From the NCBI GenBank assembly GCA_037179385.1, contig CM074188.1:19237318-19301317 (forward strand): 64,000 bases of DNA. The letters are read 5' to 3'. Below the pieces are notes generated by a model. The model saw only the letters and a list, made by a program, of their open reading frames with translations, did not search any database and had not been told where the DNA came from. This DNA comes from Holothuria scabra. Its lineage: Eukaryota; Echinodermata; Holothuroidea; Aspidochirotida; Holothuriidae. This document shows positions 14,801 to 29,800 of the stretch, one piece after another. Both the position numbers and the translations under genes were made by a program. Numbering within the stretch: position 1 is the stretch's first letter; the number at the start of each line of letters is the position of its first letter.

Positions 14801-17800
14801 GCATTTCACTTTTAGGTTATGCTATCCAAAACAGCAGATATGTTGACACTGAAATGTGAGCAAAACAGTTTAGAAATCTCACAGTACACCCCATCAACAA
14901 ATGCTGGTATTGTACTTGACATGTTTTTGGTAGTGACTGGCCTTTGGAAACAATTAGAGATGAAAGAGAGTGTCACAGAAAGTTTGAGGGTTGTTTCACA
15001 AAAAAGTAGGAGAATGTTGGTAAAAAGTAGGAGAAAGTAGGATTTTAAGCAAAAAAGTAGGAAAAGTAGGAGGAGGGTCAAAAAAGTAGGAAAAAGTAGG
15101 AAAAGTAGGACCGCTTGAAAGCCTGGAATAGAGCACTATCTATAGTAGGGTCCATTCATTGCCAAGGGTTATTTCATGATAGATGGACTGTCCAACTGTA
15201 GTTATAGGGGAGAAAGTAGGACCGCTTGAAAGCCTGGAATAGAGCACTATCTATAGTAGGGTCCATTCATTGCCAAGGGTTATTTCATGATAGATGGACT
15301 GTCCAACTGTAGTTATAGGGGAGAAAGTAGGACCGCTTGAAAGCCTGGAATAGAGCGCTATCTATAGTAGGGTCCATTCATTGCCAAGGGTTATTTCATG
15401 ATAGATGGACTGTCCAACTGTAGCTATAGGGGAGAAAGTAGGACCGCTTGAAAGCTTGGAATAGAGCGCTATTTATAGTAGGGTCCATTCATTGCCAAGG
15501 GTTATTTCATGATAGATGGACTGTCCAACTGTAGCTATAGGGGAGGTAAGTTAGGGCTAAAAAGGTTCATGATAGTTTACCTGACATGACAAGCCTTCAT
15601 ATCCATCACCACATAGGCATTGTTCAACTGGAAATGCTATTGGAGCAGTTGGGTCATACAGCGCAGAGGATGGAGGGGTTGCCTCAAAGAAATACACATC
15701 TGTGATTCTGGAGAGCAAAAAAGTAACAAAACTTTATGCTGCATATTAACGATGCTGTGGTTTGGTTAAGGAGGGATCATGATAAAATGAACAAACAATC
15801 ATACCATTACAACAAAATATTTGAGTCAATTTAAACAGTAGTGGCTGATAATCATGAGATGAAAGTTGGGGACATTTTACCTTGATGTGTGTGGTGAATT
15901 TGACATGGTCCCAGACACTTGTATACCCAAAACATTCACTAAAAGTCTCAAAAATTCTGATCTGGAGATGGTATTAAAATCTGGTCCTAACCAGAATGTC
16001 TCCTGCATTGGTACCTCAATGGACATGTTAGTGCTTGGAGCAAATACAGTGGTTGAAAACATTGCTTGGGTACTATCGCCCTGAAATGAGAGGTGAAAAA
16101 GATTTGCATGAGTCCTACATTATTCATGGCCACAAGATTCAATTAAAACTATTTGACCTGGGTGTCAATAAATCATACAAGCAATGCCAAAGGTGTCTAC
16201 AGAATGTCTGTCAATATTCATAAACTTACAAAGGTTTACTGGTGTTAAACTTGTCAATGAAGATAACAAACAATTCACACATTAAGTGGATATCTACCTT
16301 ATTGTTCATCAAATAGACTCTCTGTCATTGGGCAAAGTAAGGCTTTCACTTCATTTCATGTGTCTTCTTTGTTTTTCACATCTTTTAGGGAGTGTAAGTT
16401 TGTGGGGGCATTAGATACCATCCTAAGAATGATTTGTAAGGTGTACTCACACACTAGAAAATACATGAAGGAAAACTTGAGTACTACTTTACACAACCAT
16501 TAGAATTTCTGTTTAGTACCACATGCATAGCAACAAATGCCAAAGTTAATTTTGCTATGAATGTGAACTGCACAAGATTAAAAGATAATAAAGCCTGTAA
16601 GAGCAGTAGTGAGCCACTAGTGCTTTGTTTCTACAATAGCAGTCAATATGAATGGATTAAGATCAGAACTAGATACCACAGCAAACATATTTGGATCACA
16701 GTATCAATTGCAGTCTGCATGTTTTTGTGACAGGTATTAAAGCCAGTTTTACAAATACTGGGAAGTGTGTACAAACAGTGGGTTTGAGATACCTTGATGG
16801 CAGTATCTAACTGTCAATCAAGCATAGTCAAAGGGCCAAAATTAAAGAAGTCCAAATGCTTTTAACTCATGCACTTATTAACTGAAAGATAGACCCTATG
16901 AGCCTCAGGCAAGACCTGTCAATGCTTATTAGGCATGACAAAAATTTTTGTGCATTGCCTCCATCACACAATTGGCCCAACACTTCAAGGCACAGTTCCA
17001 GTAGAATATGATGCACCTATCTTTGACCTATTGGGCTGCTTTGATGCAATATTTGGAGAACATTGAAACATCCCTGCACCACAAATGTGATGATCATGAT
17101 GCACCTTTGACTCACCACTGCTCTGGGGTCAGAAGGTGCCTCTTACAACTGTGAAGTGCATCATCAAAGAAATGGACTATCAAGGCCATAATAAAGACAC
17201 AGATTATTTAGTATGAGTAACATTTGAGGAGCAAGTAATGGAGCATAGTAATCAAAGCTTATAATGCCTTCAGAGATGCTATGTCTTTCAATCTGTTTTC
17301 AACATTCCCTATCTTAAATGACCCATGCCATACCTGAATACTGATGTTGAGTGATACTGGCATTGGATTATCTGACTGATAAGATAGTGAAATATGCAGA
17401 TAATTCCCATACAGGCCTAGAAGGTCACCAGAGAATTCTGTATCAGGAATCATCCACACTAAATTACTGTTAACAGGAACATATTCTGGACTGATTTGAA
17501 TCTGAAAAGACAAAATTCATAGAAATATATGAAAGTGATAAACATGCTCACAAAAATATCATTAAAAGCTTACTTTTTTGGCATTATACAAGATTCATAT
17601 TGAAATAAGGGCTATTTGTAGTGGACCCTAAATGTGTGCCATGACAGAGTCTGCACACATTCAATACTACCCAAAACTTTTCTTAAAAGATAGAATTTGA
17701 ACTTTTCCAACAAAAGGTTTTAAATATACTCTTAAAAATTCCAATCCAAACAATTAGCAAGGAATCACTGCAAACACAAGCATATTACTGGATTGTAAGA

Positions 17801-20800
17801 TATAATATAAGACCTTAACCTGGGGTATGTTATTTGCTAAAATACATTGACAATAGCTTAAGCAAGGGGAGCATGCTATGAATACCGACCTGGCTGTAGC
17901 TCTGTGAGGTACTTTCACACTGATCTGTTATCCCCATACAGATACACTCTAAACATCCATCTGGATTATTTTCTGACAAGTAAAAACTTCCTGCACGACA
18001 TTCATCACATGTAAGCCCTTGAACAAGAGCCTGAAAAAAGAACAAATTTCCAGAGTTACAACCAAGAAAACATTTATGGCAAGGTAGGAGAGAGTCATAT
18101 GCTGGAAATCGTGAAGCTAAAACAAAAAAAACAGTAAAAATTAGCTATACAGTGGTGAGTCTCAAATGAAACAAAATTTTATGAGAGCCAGTTTTGTACT
18201 TAGACACATGCCTCAAAATATGGTACAAATGAATGTCACTGTACTCCTTTACAGATTTATTTCAACATAAGCTAATCAAGAACCCTGCACTAGAGTGAAT
18301 GTGGACAAACACAGGTGAGATATGCCTGCTCTTTGTGACTATTGTCCAGAGGTCAATGAGGCAGGCATGTACTAATCTCTCATTCCTACTTCTGGAACAA
18401 CCATTATATCCAATGGACATGAGTGTATTCCCAGTCTTTGGTCACTTTTCACAAACAAGGCTAGAGGGTACCTTGCTCTGCACCACTTCCCAACAGTTGG
18501 AATGAGCAAAGCTGACAACTTCCTGAGTAGGGCAACTTCCTTTAAAGAGCAATCAGGTTCCCAAATTATAATTCCCCAGTTTCAACCCCCTCAGCATCAC
18601 TGTGAACAGCTATGCTGAACAAGCTAATTTTTAGACCCCGGAAAATTTCCAAGTGGTTCCACTGGGATTTGACCACAGAACCTCAACTGAGAAAGGCAGT
18701 ACACTCAACCACCAGACCACCTCCATCCACTATTTACATCAAGTATGAAGAATGCAAGTACACCATCACTCAGCTGAACTTATTTTGTTTCAGTAATTAG
18801 ACCAAGATCAAAAATATTTCACTTCAAATTCAATTTTTAAAGTGAATTAAACAGGATATGCCCAAAACAAACCTCACAAAACAAACTCAGCATTACTTCA
18901 CAGGGAAAATGAGTAACATTGTGAATATTTTTTGCGTTTGATAATAATAATCAAAATAAATAATTACAACCTCAGAAGGGTACTGACTTGGGGCAGTGAT
19001 AGAAGGGGTGAGGGGTAAAGGAGTAGGGAGGAAAGACAGGTCAGAGAAGGAAAAAAATTACTTAAGAAACACTTTTAAATATTTGGATCTCATGGCATCC
19101 CTATTTTCTCCAGAGCAAGAGGCCATGAGATTGCTGAGAGATTCCATTATTTGCCTTAAAATTGTACATTCAAGATTTAAACATCATCTCACCTTACACT
19201 GACATTGGCCTGTCACCTGATCACAAGCAGACTGGGTAGAACCTGCAGTGTTGCAGTCACAGGGATCACATCCTTCCTCAGAAAACATCTTGAATCCAGG
19301 GAGACACTCAGAGCAGTCAAGTGATCCTACACCAGGCTTACATGGACACTGACCAGTTACTGAATCACACTGTCTGTTTGTAGACCCATCTGTGTTACAA
19401 TCACACATCTAGATTGAGAAAATTGTGGAAGCAATTTTATTTAGTTCAGTACAAGGACTTCATGACTTACTATGGCAAAATTAATGTAAAGTAACGAAAA
19501 AAAAAAAGAAGGTCTCTCACCTAATGAAACATTGATGAGCAGCACTTACATTTGCCAATAACAAATTTGAAAACATCAGCTAGATCTGCATCTCCTTCTA
19601 AATAAAAACATCTTTCATGAATAGTATAGAAATTTACAGCATTTCTAAAAGTAGGAAGCAAACACTTACACTGTAGTTTGGAAATTCAAGTTGAAGTCAC
19701 TAATTCTTAACTTAAAGAGGATGTAAAGGATGATGGTATAATCAAGTTTCTAGGAATCAACTCAATGTCCCTCCATATCAAATCAAGGTTGTATCAACCT
19801 TGAACTTCATCTTGCATCAAGATCAAAATGAGATGATCTGATTCAGCTCGGGTACGATTTGCTTTCACACTAAAGCCATGACCTTGAAGCAGAATCTGAC
19901 CCTTAGCATAATATCAGATCTAGGTCATATGTAAAAACATAAAAACATCCTTAATATTCACATCAGGTGCCCACAATAAAGATTTACTTCCAATACATTC
20001 ACGTGATCTTCCCATACTGGGAGACACAATATGTTTCATCACACTAACAAACCATGAGAATGGAACCAGATGGATAAAGGTAGTTCTGTACCAGAAGTTG
20101 TATTTATATTTTTACATTTCTCTTTTGTTAAAAGAATAGTCCATAACCTAATTTATTTCTGACATGTTTAAGAGGGACTTACTTCTTAGCATTCTAAGGG
20201 AATTTTCAATCATTCTCCATGTTTGGTTCTCAAGATATTAGCAACTGAATGTGGCAAATTTTCTACACAGAATGAACTTGGAGCAAGCAGGCACGATGTC
20301 ATGGATTCCCAATGTTGACAAATGGTTTGTTTTTATTTATAATATATCACCAATTTATGCAACTTAACTTTGATAAATTGATATCACAACTGCATCATGA
20401 GCAATGAAATTTTAAAAGTACATATGCCCTAGGGGCAAAATAGCATCCCTAATCAATTCTAGGTTGAACTAATAGAATGAAAAATAAAGGAAAACAAAAC
20501 ACTGGACAACAAGGTGAATCCATGACATCACACCTGCTAGTTTCAAGTTCACTTTGTACATAAAATGTGTCAAATTCAATTGTTCATTACATGGAAAATG
20601 AATGAAACTTGCACCAGAATCTTCCTCTTCAACATATCAAAAATATATTTCGCTCTGAACTATTGTTTTTTAACTAAATGAACAAGCCTGCTTAAAATCC
20701 TTTGTGCAAAACAGAGAAAAACTCTACAGAACTTGAAAATATAACATTGAAAATGAGGTTAAGTGAGTCAACATACCTTGCAGCCAGAGGTACTATCTAA

Positions 20801-23800
20801 ATCATATGAGAATGTGACACATCTATCGCAGCGTCTTCCAGCAGTATTCGGGGGACAGTCACATTGGCCAGTCACAGGGTTGCATACTTTGTCATCACCA
20901 AAGCAAGAGCATTCTGTCATTTTGCAATTAAGTGAATAAATAAAGTGAATAAATTTCAAACAATAAAAAGGAAAGTTACAGCAATTAGTTTGGTCTTTTA
21001 CTTTAGAAAACATACTTTCTGTGAAATTAAAACCTTGAAGTTCACTTTAAAACAGCAAAAGAAATGTAAACATGTAACAAATACAAAACAAATTAAACCT
21101 CACATTGAAGTCCTCCATCCTTTGTTCAATCCTTATTGTCATTTTACCTTTATCCTACATGTTTACAACGCTATGGTAACCTAAACAGCCACTTAGTCTT
21201 AAAACGGTGAAATAAAAACAAACATAAAATTTAAAATGCTAAATAAATTATCAACTATTATATGAGATACTTCTAACTGATACCTGAATTGTCACTGATT
21301 TTCAGAGTCCTCTTGGTGAGTAACAGTCCATAAAGGGAGCCACATCCCTATGCAAAGCATTACTATGGTCATCAAGTCACCATATCATGGATCACATATA
21401 AGGAACAAGACATTAACCAACACATACAGCAGACCTAATTAATCATCATCCAAAACAACACAAAACCCAACTTCATCCCCTCTTCCAACCCTCTACCAAC
21501 CGCATGTTTGGTCCAACTGTTAGAGCATCCGCCTCTCACGTGGAAGGCACGGGTTCGCTTACCAGATCGAGTCATACCAACAACTCTAAAAATGGAACCT
21601 ACTGCCGTTGTGCTTGGTGCTCAGCATAAGTAATGGAGAAGGAAAAAGAAGCCAGTGAGCCACAACTGGAAAAAAGGCCGTGGCCGGCTCGACTTGAACC
21701 AATAGGATGGAAACTGGGTCATAAAACTCTATCTAACTCTACCAACCCTTTTATTACTATCATCACAGCACCAATACTAAGGATAACATGAAGGAATATC
21801 AGGCCTTGAGTTCTTGACTTTTCAGGTTTGCTACAAATCACAATTGTTATTAGACTAAAATAGATTTGTATGAGCCCAAATTCTTCATCAAGGTGTGCAA
21901 AAAATCACATACCATACAATGGTTTGAGGCAAGTGAAGGTGTGAGATCACACTTGCATGTCTCAAAATTCAAGGTTTGGAGTATGATGTACCAATTTATC
22001 TAGCACCCTTTCGGAAGCATCATCCACAATTTACACATCTTACAAGTCAACACACGTTCCCTAACCCCTTATTACCATCACAGCTTGGCTGGAATTAAGG
22101 TTCCAGCAGGACAAGGACATGTCCCCTTCAGTTTTAAGGGCATGTCATGTGAACTGAAAGGGCAATGAGGCCAAGCAAGTGATTTTGTACTGACCAAAAT
22201 GTAATCTCACAGGTAGGGTATGGAGGCCAAATAACCTTGATGATAATGAAATTTCATAGGGCAACAAGGCCATTGACAAAAATATGAAGGCCATGGCCGT
22301 CATGGCCTTTGATTAATTCCAGCCGTCACAGTATTAATAATGCAGGCAGTATGAAGGATTAAAACGTACCAATACATCCAGCTGGGCCAAAGCCATAATA
22401 TTCTGGGAGACAGACATCACATTTTCTTCCCCCAACACCAGGTTTACAAGGACATTGACCACCATAGGTGTCACACTGACTGCTGGTACTCCCAACCACA
22501 TCACAGGAACAGTCTTGGGTACCATCCAGATAGTAGGTCATAATTGAAAACACTTGTGCCAAACAGAAGTCTTCAATCCTTGTTCCAAGTCTGAGGAAAA
22601 GAAAGGGGTTTCCCAAGAGTTGGACCTGATACCATACAACATTTTCTGTTTGCTCTAGACCGGTTACATCAAAAATTTAGTTTGAAAGACTCACTGGAAG
22701 CAACTTATTTAATTTCTCTAAGCTGCTAAAAGAACATGAAAACTTCAAAATTGAAAAGTTGTTTAAAAATTTACTCCATAAATATTAACATAAATCAGTA
22801 AAGATAAACTGAAACATAGCATAACTGTATGCCAAATGAAAATCAATTTTGAAAAACTTCAGAACTCCTACAGATTTGACTGAAAAATCCACATGAATTG
22901 TTTCCCACAAAGGAAACTTTTGTGAAAGTTATAGTGAAAGGGAGACAGGCTAGTATAAAAGCAAATTTCAATGGCTTCATGGATTGTCTTACATTTATAA
23001 CATGAGGAAATTGCTTATCAAAGCCTTTTCATTAAATATCCTAGACTAAGACACTGAAAGTCATATGCTGCAAATGGGCAACAAAAGAGAATGGTCACTG
23101 AACAAACTTAACCCCTTTTTTTAACTACAAACATCACTGTTACATGAGCTTAATTTGAGAATTCAGTAAGATAGACTCGTATGTGGAATAAATCACCTTA
23201 TATCATTGTTTCTCACATCACAGTTTGACACAAACTGATTTGCTGTATTCTGTCCAAGAAGATCACTGGGATTCTGAAATTCTACTGGTAATGCAACTAT
23301 TTCATCCTACAGTTAGAAAGAAAAAAATACACCAGTTTGAAACAGTTTACACACAGTCAGTAGATTTCTGTATAATTAGGGGGAGGGGGAACATAAGGAT
23401 TTTCATGCACTTTGCTTTCTGCAGAGATGCCAACATTTACATCCAGAAATCAGGGGGTATCACACAGGAATCAGGGAGATTTTTTAGAATTACATGAAAC
23501 TCAACAGGGAAAACACTTGCTTGAATCAGGGAGATTGTCATATTTGCTAGTTGGAATGGACAAAAATCCTTGAATTTTCAGGGAGCCTCCCTGAGAATCA
23601 GGGAGAGTTGGCACCTCTGTTTCTGTCCAGTTTTTAGTCACACTATTAACTCTTCATTGTTACTTTAAACAGTGTGCTCTGAGAAAAATATTATTAATTC
23701 ATGATTTCTTCTGAGAATGCTGTCTTGTGAATGCTCAGTTACCCATGGTACCTATGTCGCCACATCAGATTTGTACATGCCATCACCAATAAAGGCAGAG

Positions 23801-26800
23801 ATACTCAACTTCACCCCAGGTCTCTCCGCCCATACGTCCAATCAAACAAAACACTTTGGGAAAAACATTTGGACCATATTTAAGAAAAATACTTGGGATT
23901 GCATACAAATGATAAGACTAATTCCAATAAAGAACTATGATTTTTTTTAATTCAGTTTGATTCATTTGGTACAATAATTATACAGAAAACACATTAAACA
24001 AGGAAATATAAAAGACATATAAAGGACATGCAACAGACAAATAGACAAAAAATAACATCTGTCAGAGATTTGAAATTACCGCATCACCCTTGCTGAAAAT
24101 GTAATGTCGAAAATCCTTCTTTCCACCATGTGCGCTGAGCAGAGCAAGAAAAATCTTAGCATGTGGGACAAAAGAAATGAAACAAGACAAAGCACATGGT
24201 TCTCATTAAATATAATGCATCTTACCAAAAATATCTTGGCACCTCCTTGAAGAGTAGTATTAAGTTGAATCTCCCAAGATCCTGGTGCCAGGTTAAACTG
24301 GGATCCAAATGTTGGATCAGAGTTGAGAACTTGAGCATCAAAACACCAAGTTGTACAGAGGGGAATATCTGCTGTAGCCATCGCTGTCATTCCCTGTGTG
24401 TCCCCTATAGGAGTAATGGTGAGGGTCACTCTGGTGATACCTTGAGTGATAACCCTTAGGAGAATCTCAAAGGTCCCACTGAGTTGTGAGGGTGGAATAT
24501 TTAGTGTAACAGTGGTTGATGCCTTGATTGGAAAAAAAGTAAAAAAAGAAGCACTGAAAAGAATGATTGCACAAAGTACTAACATAAAAATTGAAATATA
24601 TAAAATTTTGGCAAGTTGAAATCGAATCATCAAGTCCAGTACAACATTACTAAATGTAGCATTTTACTATCAGCTCACTCTCTTTACAAGCAATGAACTT
24701 GCACTGCTTAATCTGGAGTAAGTAGAGGTGGACCATCTCCTACCCCGTGCCCCAACCCCCTAAAATGCTTGAAAAGTTCTATTATGAGTCATAATATGTC
24801 TAAGGGCTTCCAAAATAACAATCCTGCCTGAGTTGTTCCTAAAAAGTACAAAAATACACATGTAAACTATCATGACCTTACATTCAGAATCTGTGTACAT
24901 ACAGAAATAAGCACTTCTTAATCAATATTGGGACAAACTTCCAAAAGCTTTGACTCGCTTTGATGTTGGGGATATATCATTTTAAGATGTCACACATATC
25001 AAACTCAACTGACCCCTAGATAACCTTTAATCTAAACTTCCTGACAGTTACACTTGTCTCCAACCCATACATCAGCCACTGTGTCCGTTCACTAAAATCT
25101 GCCACAATGGATGCTTTGAGAGCTCACCAAATCCACTGAAACATTTCTGACAAACATCATAAATGACAGATAACATGACAGAACCAGATAACTGAAGCCC
25201 AATCAGGCACTATACAGCTAATTTGAGCCTTGAAAAGTAATAACTGTGGCTTTAAAACCAAACAATCACTTGGAACAATCAGAAATCTTCCCAATCCAAA
25301 GTAAGCAATACAATAAGCCAGTTCAGAGTTACTGTTATGTTTGTAAAAAGGTCAAAGGTTATAAGCGAATGCACTCTTCCAATGAATCAAGGTCCCTACA
25401 GCAACGCAAAGTGCACAGCACATATGCCTGAAAATGCATCATAACATGTGACAAGCCTCCTCATGTCATAGTGCAAAGGGGATAGAACGCAATTAAAGAA
25501 CAACACAGAAACAGCACTGAACTGGCTTATTTTCACTGAAGAAGAAATTGGTTTCCAAAGACCACGAAGACACTACTCACAGTTCCAGTAAGAGCCACAT
25601 ATCCAAATGAACTGAATCCAGCCAAGTTTTCATCTCTTTCCAAGTCTGGATGGTCCAAAGATTCAAATTCAGATGAGAAAAAGTGCAACGTTGGATAAAA
25701 TGTTGTTGGAGAGGCACTGTTGAAGCGGAAAAATAAAATACAAACATAAAACAAAATGAATGTAACTTTTATAAATTGGCACTGGTTACACTCAACTCTA
25801 ATACACTTTCAATGGTATTGTACCTGTCTCATCAAATTAATATTGTTTTATATGAAATATTACGTTAGAAGAAGAAGAATGGACTTCCTATAAGAGCATA
25901 ATGGAAAATTGGTGAAAGTATTGTGACTTGTGATCTTAAGAAAAGTGATTCAATTCTGTCATTCTTTAATACTATACATTGAAGCTGGGAAAAAATGTTT
26001 CCTCTCAAAAGTCCCTTTTCAAGTTCTTAATGGTTGAATATGAGGTAATTGTCATAACTTTCACATGCTGTAATAGATCCTGGCACAGGAACTATTTTTG
26101 TGACAAAACACTTTTCAACCAGGACTAATATGCACCAAACCTTTTGATTCAACCATGTTACAGGAGAAATGCAAAAATGGGAAATGTATTACTTCGGGAG
26201 CAGAACTTTTACGTTAGTTGCTATTTTTACTTTCCATGGGACACGGTTCTTGCAAAAAGGGAGTTCACCGCTTCACAGCTCATGAAGTGAAATGTTGAAA
26301 CAAACTTTTAAATGTTGAATGCTACTGCCAGACTATTATAATATTGACTAGCCAATTATGAATAAACCAATGCAAAGGACTGATCAATTTTAAATTATTA
26401 CTTCAATTTCCAAGTGGATTCATGACAATTTAACCCAGGAACCTCTGAATGTAAGGTGGTATTTACTATCTACTGACCACCAAGCCAACTTCATCTACTA
26501 TCAATCACAACTAGACTAATCTCAAAGACCACCATTTGTCTGCAAATCACTACCTGAAAATAATGTTAGTCCACAGCTGAACTTTACCAAAAAGGTCAAT
26601 AAAAAATAATGAATGGTACTCTTCCCTCCAATTAGACAAATTAATTTCATATTATATTGGTGATACCACCTGAGAATTCAAATAAAAGCATGTCATTTCT
26701 ACAACCAGCAAATTAAAAAAAATAAGTACCTATTACACTGTCGACCAATGATCCCTTGTCTGCAAGAACACAGACCACTCACAACATCACAAATATGTGA

Positions 26801-29800
26801 AAGAGCCCCTCCAACATCACAAGCACATTCTGAGCATCCATCTATATTACTTGCAGTGATGTTATAGTAGCCTGGTAAACATTGGTTGCACTGTCTCCCA
26901 GTGGTTGCTGATTTACACTCACACTGTCCTGTGGTTGTATTGCATACATTACTGCCATCCAGAGTGCCAGGTACAAAACAGTTGCAATCTGAAAAAAGAG
27001 CAACATGAATTATTTAATAAGAATAATTATAATTATTTGGATTTATATACTGCATTATGTGCACATCATCCATAGGGGTTTCACTATCGTTACCCCTGGT
27101 CATTGGAAATTTGTCAAACCCACACTATATGGTCACATCACTTGCTGTTCATATCCAGCATACTGATGCCACTTCTTCACATCCCCTATCAGACTCCAAA
27201 TACATGTAGGAACCATCACACACTAAACACAATTACCGTATTTACTCTATTAAACGCCCCCTCTCTAATAAACGCCCCCCCAACTTTTTCGTCACATTGC
27301 ATAAAGTGAAATTGTTAATTCCAAAAGCAATATGGTAAAAGGAAAATGAAATAGTCCTGCCTTGAAGCCACGAAATCTCCTAAAGTCCCATACTGTATCC
27401 TGAAGTAAAAGGCATGTTTCTGCAACTAATTTCTGTTGATATCCATCACGTTATCACATACCGCAAACCTGTACTGCTTCGTTTGCGGTTCGATAGTGGT
27501 ACTGTACATACCGTATGTAAATATTCGCTAGCCTATCCGAACAGCCTAACATGAAAATCAAAATTCAACACAGGAAAACTGTTTAACAGTGAAATGCTGT
27601 GAATGAGTATGTACTACTAATGGTACTACTCACGGTAACTATTATGCAATTACCGTATGTACGTGCGTATAGCCGGCCGGTCAGTATAGTACCATGAGGC
27701 CTGGCTGTATACTGTTCACAGCATGCATGAATGCATATGCCGCAGGCACTTAAAAAAGTCACTTCTGTGTGTAACGTTACATATCAAGATGTCGGCGAAA
27801 GTTGATCACACTTGCAAAGTTCAGAGTGCTGTTCGTGACTACCATATTTATAGGGAATTAAGTTTGGTTACCGGTCATTGGGGAGGAGCTCACAGCTGAT
27901 TGTAAAACTGACAACCAAATGGACAAATATGCCATATGTAGCAGTTTATCAGAAGTCACATAAATTTGACTCTAATAAACGCCCCCCTTAACGAAAATTT
28001 CACGCCCCCGGGGCGTTTAATAGAGTAAATACGGTATTCAAGAGCTTCATCACAGGTACACATTAAAACCCCTGAGTGGATGGAAGCAATTGAGATAAAG
28101 TATCTTGACTGAAAAATGTGAAGTTTTTTAAATGACAAAAAAGTTTTAATAAAATTTAATGTCCAAACATTACCAGCATTTGTTAGTTTTATCACAAAAG
28201 ATTCAAAATTAGAAGGAAGAAGACAAGGGAATACCTTTATACCAGACTTGTGGTGTGAGTACATTGCCATGAGGTTTGAGTACAAGCCATCTCTCACTGT
28301 AAATATGAGTACAATTACAATTCTCTTTCACCAGCAAAAGTACATAATTTTGAAAAAGCATGCATAACTTCCACATCCAGGAAGTATGAGTAAAGCTGTG
28401 GTTCCACTCTCAAAGTTATGAATAAAGGCAACTGTGCAAATCCATGAGTATGAGAAGTTATATCTAGTCTGCTAAGTACTTACCCCTGCATCCCTCTGGA
28501 TTAATGTCATTTAGATCGTATGTCCCTGGTATACACTGGTCACATCTTGAACCGAAGACATTAGCCTTGCAGTAACAATCACCAGGTAACTATGACAGGA
28601 AACAAAAAGGAATTACAAAAAATATGGCACTTTGTACATGATAATATCTTGGAGATGCAAATGTGTTAAACAGCAGCAAGCATCCATTTTTAATTGGTAT
28701 GATCTAGGGTTATACCATTAGTTTTCGGGAATACAGAGCATAATGGAATGCAGTGCATATGGATTACGTCAGAGATATTTCAATCTAGGCCTTCTACTGG
28801 TCCCTCCCCACTTTCCCTCCCTTCTCATTCTATTTGCCACTCTCAGTAAAGCTGAGTGATATCCAATGCCATTCAGCTAACAAATAATTTCTCAGAGCAA
28901 CACTCCCTCAAAACTAATTGCTGGATACATTACACACCATGAGTTGGTCACTTCTGTAAGAATCTAACAAAAAACCATTTCACCACAGAACATTCCAGTC
29001 ATTCTTACATTAAGACTTAGTCCCATTCAGTAAAACTGCTGTAATGAATTGTGTAAAGAGCATTTCCCATTAAACTGTGTTGCAAATTTCACACTTTTGA
29101 AATACTGAAAATCAAGACTTTTTTGAGACTATGTGATGACTGTAATGAAAAATTTAGTTCTAAATAAGGAAGAACTTTGAAAAAAAAAGGCTTTTATTTT
29201 CACACGCTTACCAGCATGGATGCATTATTAAACTTGATCACAATTACCTAAGTCTTAGGTTTCAAATTGTGAGATGACGTGGCAAATTTTACTGACCAAA
29301 TACCCAAATTTTTAAGGACATTCTACAAACTCTTTTCCATTTTCCTTCTGTAAGTGAACCCTGATGATGTGTGCAACTACACTCCAGACTGCCATAATAG
29401 AACAGATGCTATACATTACCCTTTAAGTCAAGGAGCACAGAGATGATACAGTTATCATAGCATACAGATCATGTTAGTTCATAATTTTAGACAAGTAACC
29501 CCTTTCTGCATGTTCAATGTACAGAGCATTGTCGAGGTATATTGCCCGTATATTATTGTTATGCTTCTTACTGGATTAGAATCTACTCAGCATTATTACC
29601 ATTGAAAAGAAGACGTTCTCTTCATTCACCACACACTCTCCCCTCTGTATCTCCAATGACACATCTTCCCTGGTTCCTGGAAGATGACAGTCACATGGTT
29701 GGCAGGCATCCTCATCAGATTGGGACTTATCACTGGGTCTAAAGAAGAATGGTTCACACAACTGACAGTTGGTTCCTGTGGATGAAATTTCAGAATTGAC

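Noticed and set aside
24196..24459. Plus-strand 87-aa ORF
   Set aside because: It is the antisense shadow of laminin exon 10.
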